NCBI RefSeq assembly: GCF_019097595.1
Contig: NC_080713.1
Location: 5,753,199 to 5,817,198 of the forward strand
Direction of reading: 5' to 3'
Source: Hemibagrus wyckioides
Lineage: Eukaryota; Chordata; Actinopteri; Siluriformes; Bagridae
Length of the DNA: 64,000 nt
Shown here: positions 63,118 through 64,000 of the stretch, piece by piece
Layout: each line of letters opens with the position of its first letter
Position numbering within the stretch: position 1 is the stretch's first letter
Made by a program: the position numbers and the translations under genes
The notes under the pieces: generated by a model
The model's database searches: none
Seen by the model: the letters and a program-made list of their open reading frames with translations, nothing else
What the model was told of the DNA's origin: nothing

Positions 63118-63424
63118 GGTTATGATTAGTGGTTAAGGTGTTGGACTAAGATTGTGAGTTTGAATCCCAGGGCCACTAAACTGCCTTCTGGGCCCCTGAG
63201 CAAGGCCCTTAAATTTCTCAGACCTCCTGATTGTTTAGCAGCAGTTTGATTCCTGGGCAGGGCGCTAACCCAGCCACTGAGGAGTTAACGCTCAGTGCTG
63301 GTCCCAAGCTGAAGGTTAAATGGGAGGGTTTATATATATATATATATAAAACAAAAAAAATCTAATAAATTGTAAGTCGCTCTGGATAAGGGCATCTGCT
63401 AAATGCCAGAAATGTAAATAAAAT
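63118..63424 (+). mobile_element. tRNA-derived SINE (same family) with a 120-bp insertion
   Basis: Head (TTAGTGGTTAAGGTGTTGGA, GTGAGTTTGAATCCCAGGGC) and tail (GTAAGTCGCTCTGGATAAGG) of the SINE are separated by about 120 extra bases (63225-63355) that include an (AT)n run. Confidence 0.75.
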
Positions 63425-64000
63425 GGCTCTTCTACCAGAAAGCAAAGATATGATTTAATTTGTTTGTTTGTTTGTTTATTTATTCATTTATTAGATTTCA
63501 GTGGACCAGAATGCACCATCATTTTGCCACACATCATCACATATTCTGATGTTTAACACTAAATAAACAAAGGATTATTTTCCTGTAAAGACATGTCAGG
63601 AAATGATCGATTCCTTTAATATAACAGTAATTTGCCAACTATTACAGTTTAATTAACGCTTCATAATTGTCAGAGGCAGGGTGTGTGGGCTATAAATAAT
63701 CTAAAAAGAACAAGCTATGGACAAAAGTGTGGCAAAAACAGGGGTACAAGGGCTCGGGAAGGCAAAGACAGGTTCGAGAACAGGCCGTGGTTTAAAATGT
63801 GGCAAAAACAAGGCTGCATTCATTGGACAAGTCTCTGTAATGTCACAGACATGAGGGAACGGAGAGTATGCTTGACATGTAGGAGGGTTCAAATAAACAA
63901 ACTAATCACAGGGCAAAAATAAAGAAAAGAGGTTCAGGCAATAAGGACATATAAGGGAAGCAAGCAGCCTGGCTACAATGAAGAACAGAAGCAGATGTGA

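Overview
The window is nuclear DNA of a ray-finned fish. It has short exons spread over long AT-rich introns, GT-AG splice sites, long microsatellites, and many Tc1/mariner-like elements, hAT- and Tigger-like short elements and tRNA-derived SINEs. The repeat mix looks otophysan, perhaps catfish, but that is only an impression. I saw no prokaryotic, viral, organellar or CRISPR-like structure.

Two protein-coding genes are well supported and lie tail to tail. On the + strand (299-27698) are the last four coding exons of an SH2 adaptor gene of the SHB/SHD/SHE/SHF group, best called shf. The exons join in frame, encode a proline-rich stretch and a complete C-terminal SH2 domain, and end at a TAG; upstream exons lie outside the window. 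On the - strand (52840-42996) is a complete ubl7 gene. It has a probable non-coding first exon and ten coding exons giving a 369-residue protein with an N-terminal ubiquitin-like domain and a C-terminal UBA domain. One of its introns can only be joined in frame with a GC-AG donor. As I recall, SHF and UBL7 are both on human chromosome 15q, which fits a conserved block.

Layout: 1-27.7 kb, shf exons and introns. The introns contain a tandem tRNA-like repeat (3.6-4.2 kb), a Tc1-type element with an intact 343-residue DD34E transposase (22964-24211), and a diverged 400-bp direct duplication 5.1 kb apart. 27.7-42.9 kb, the shf 3' flank and intergenic DNA, with a second diverged duplication (33.4 and 35.6 kb), SINEs, Tc1-derived short elements and a GC-rich stretch with a C-run. 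43-52.9 kb, ubl7; its introns carry two hAT-type elements with 8-bp target duplications, one of which keeps a BED zinc finger. 53-64 kb, intergenic, with Tc1 remnants, a LINE reverse-transcriptase remnant, tandem repeats and SINEs; no gene was recognised there.

The two genes are not expected to work together: SHF is a phosphotyrosine adaptor and UBL7 a ubiquitin-like/UBA protein. I did not find an undescribed system. The best leads are the two duplicated non-coding segments, the intact transposase, the GC-AG intron and the dated hAT insertions. All family assignments rest on recall and reading, not on database searches.
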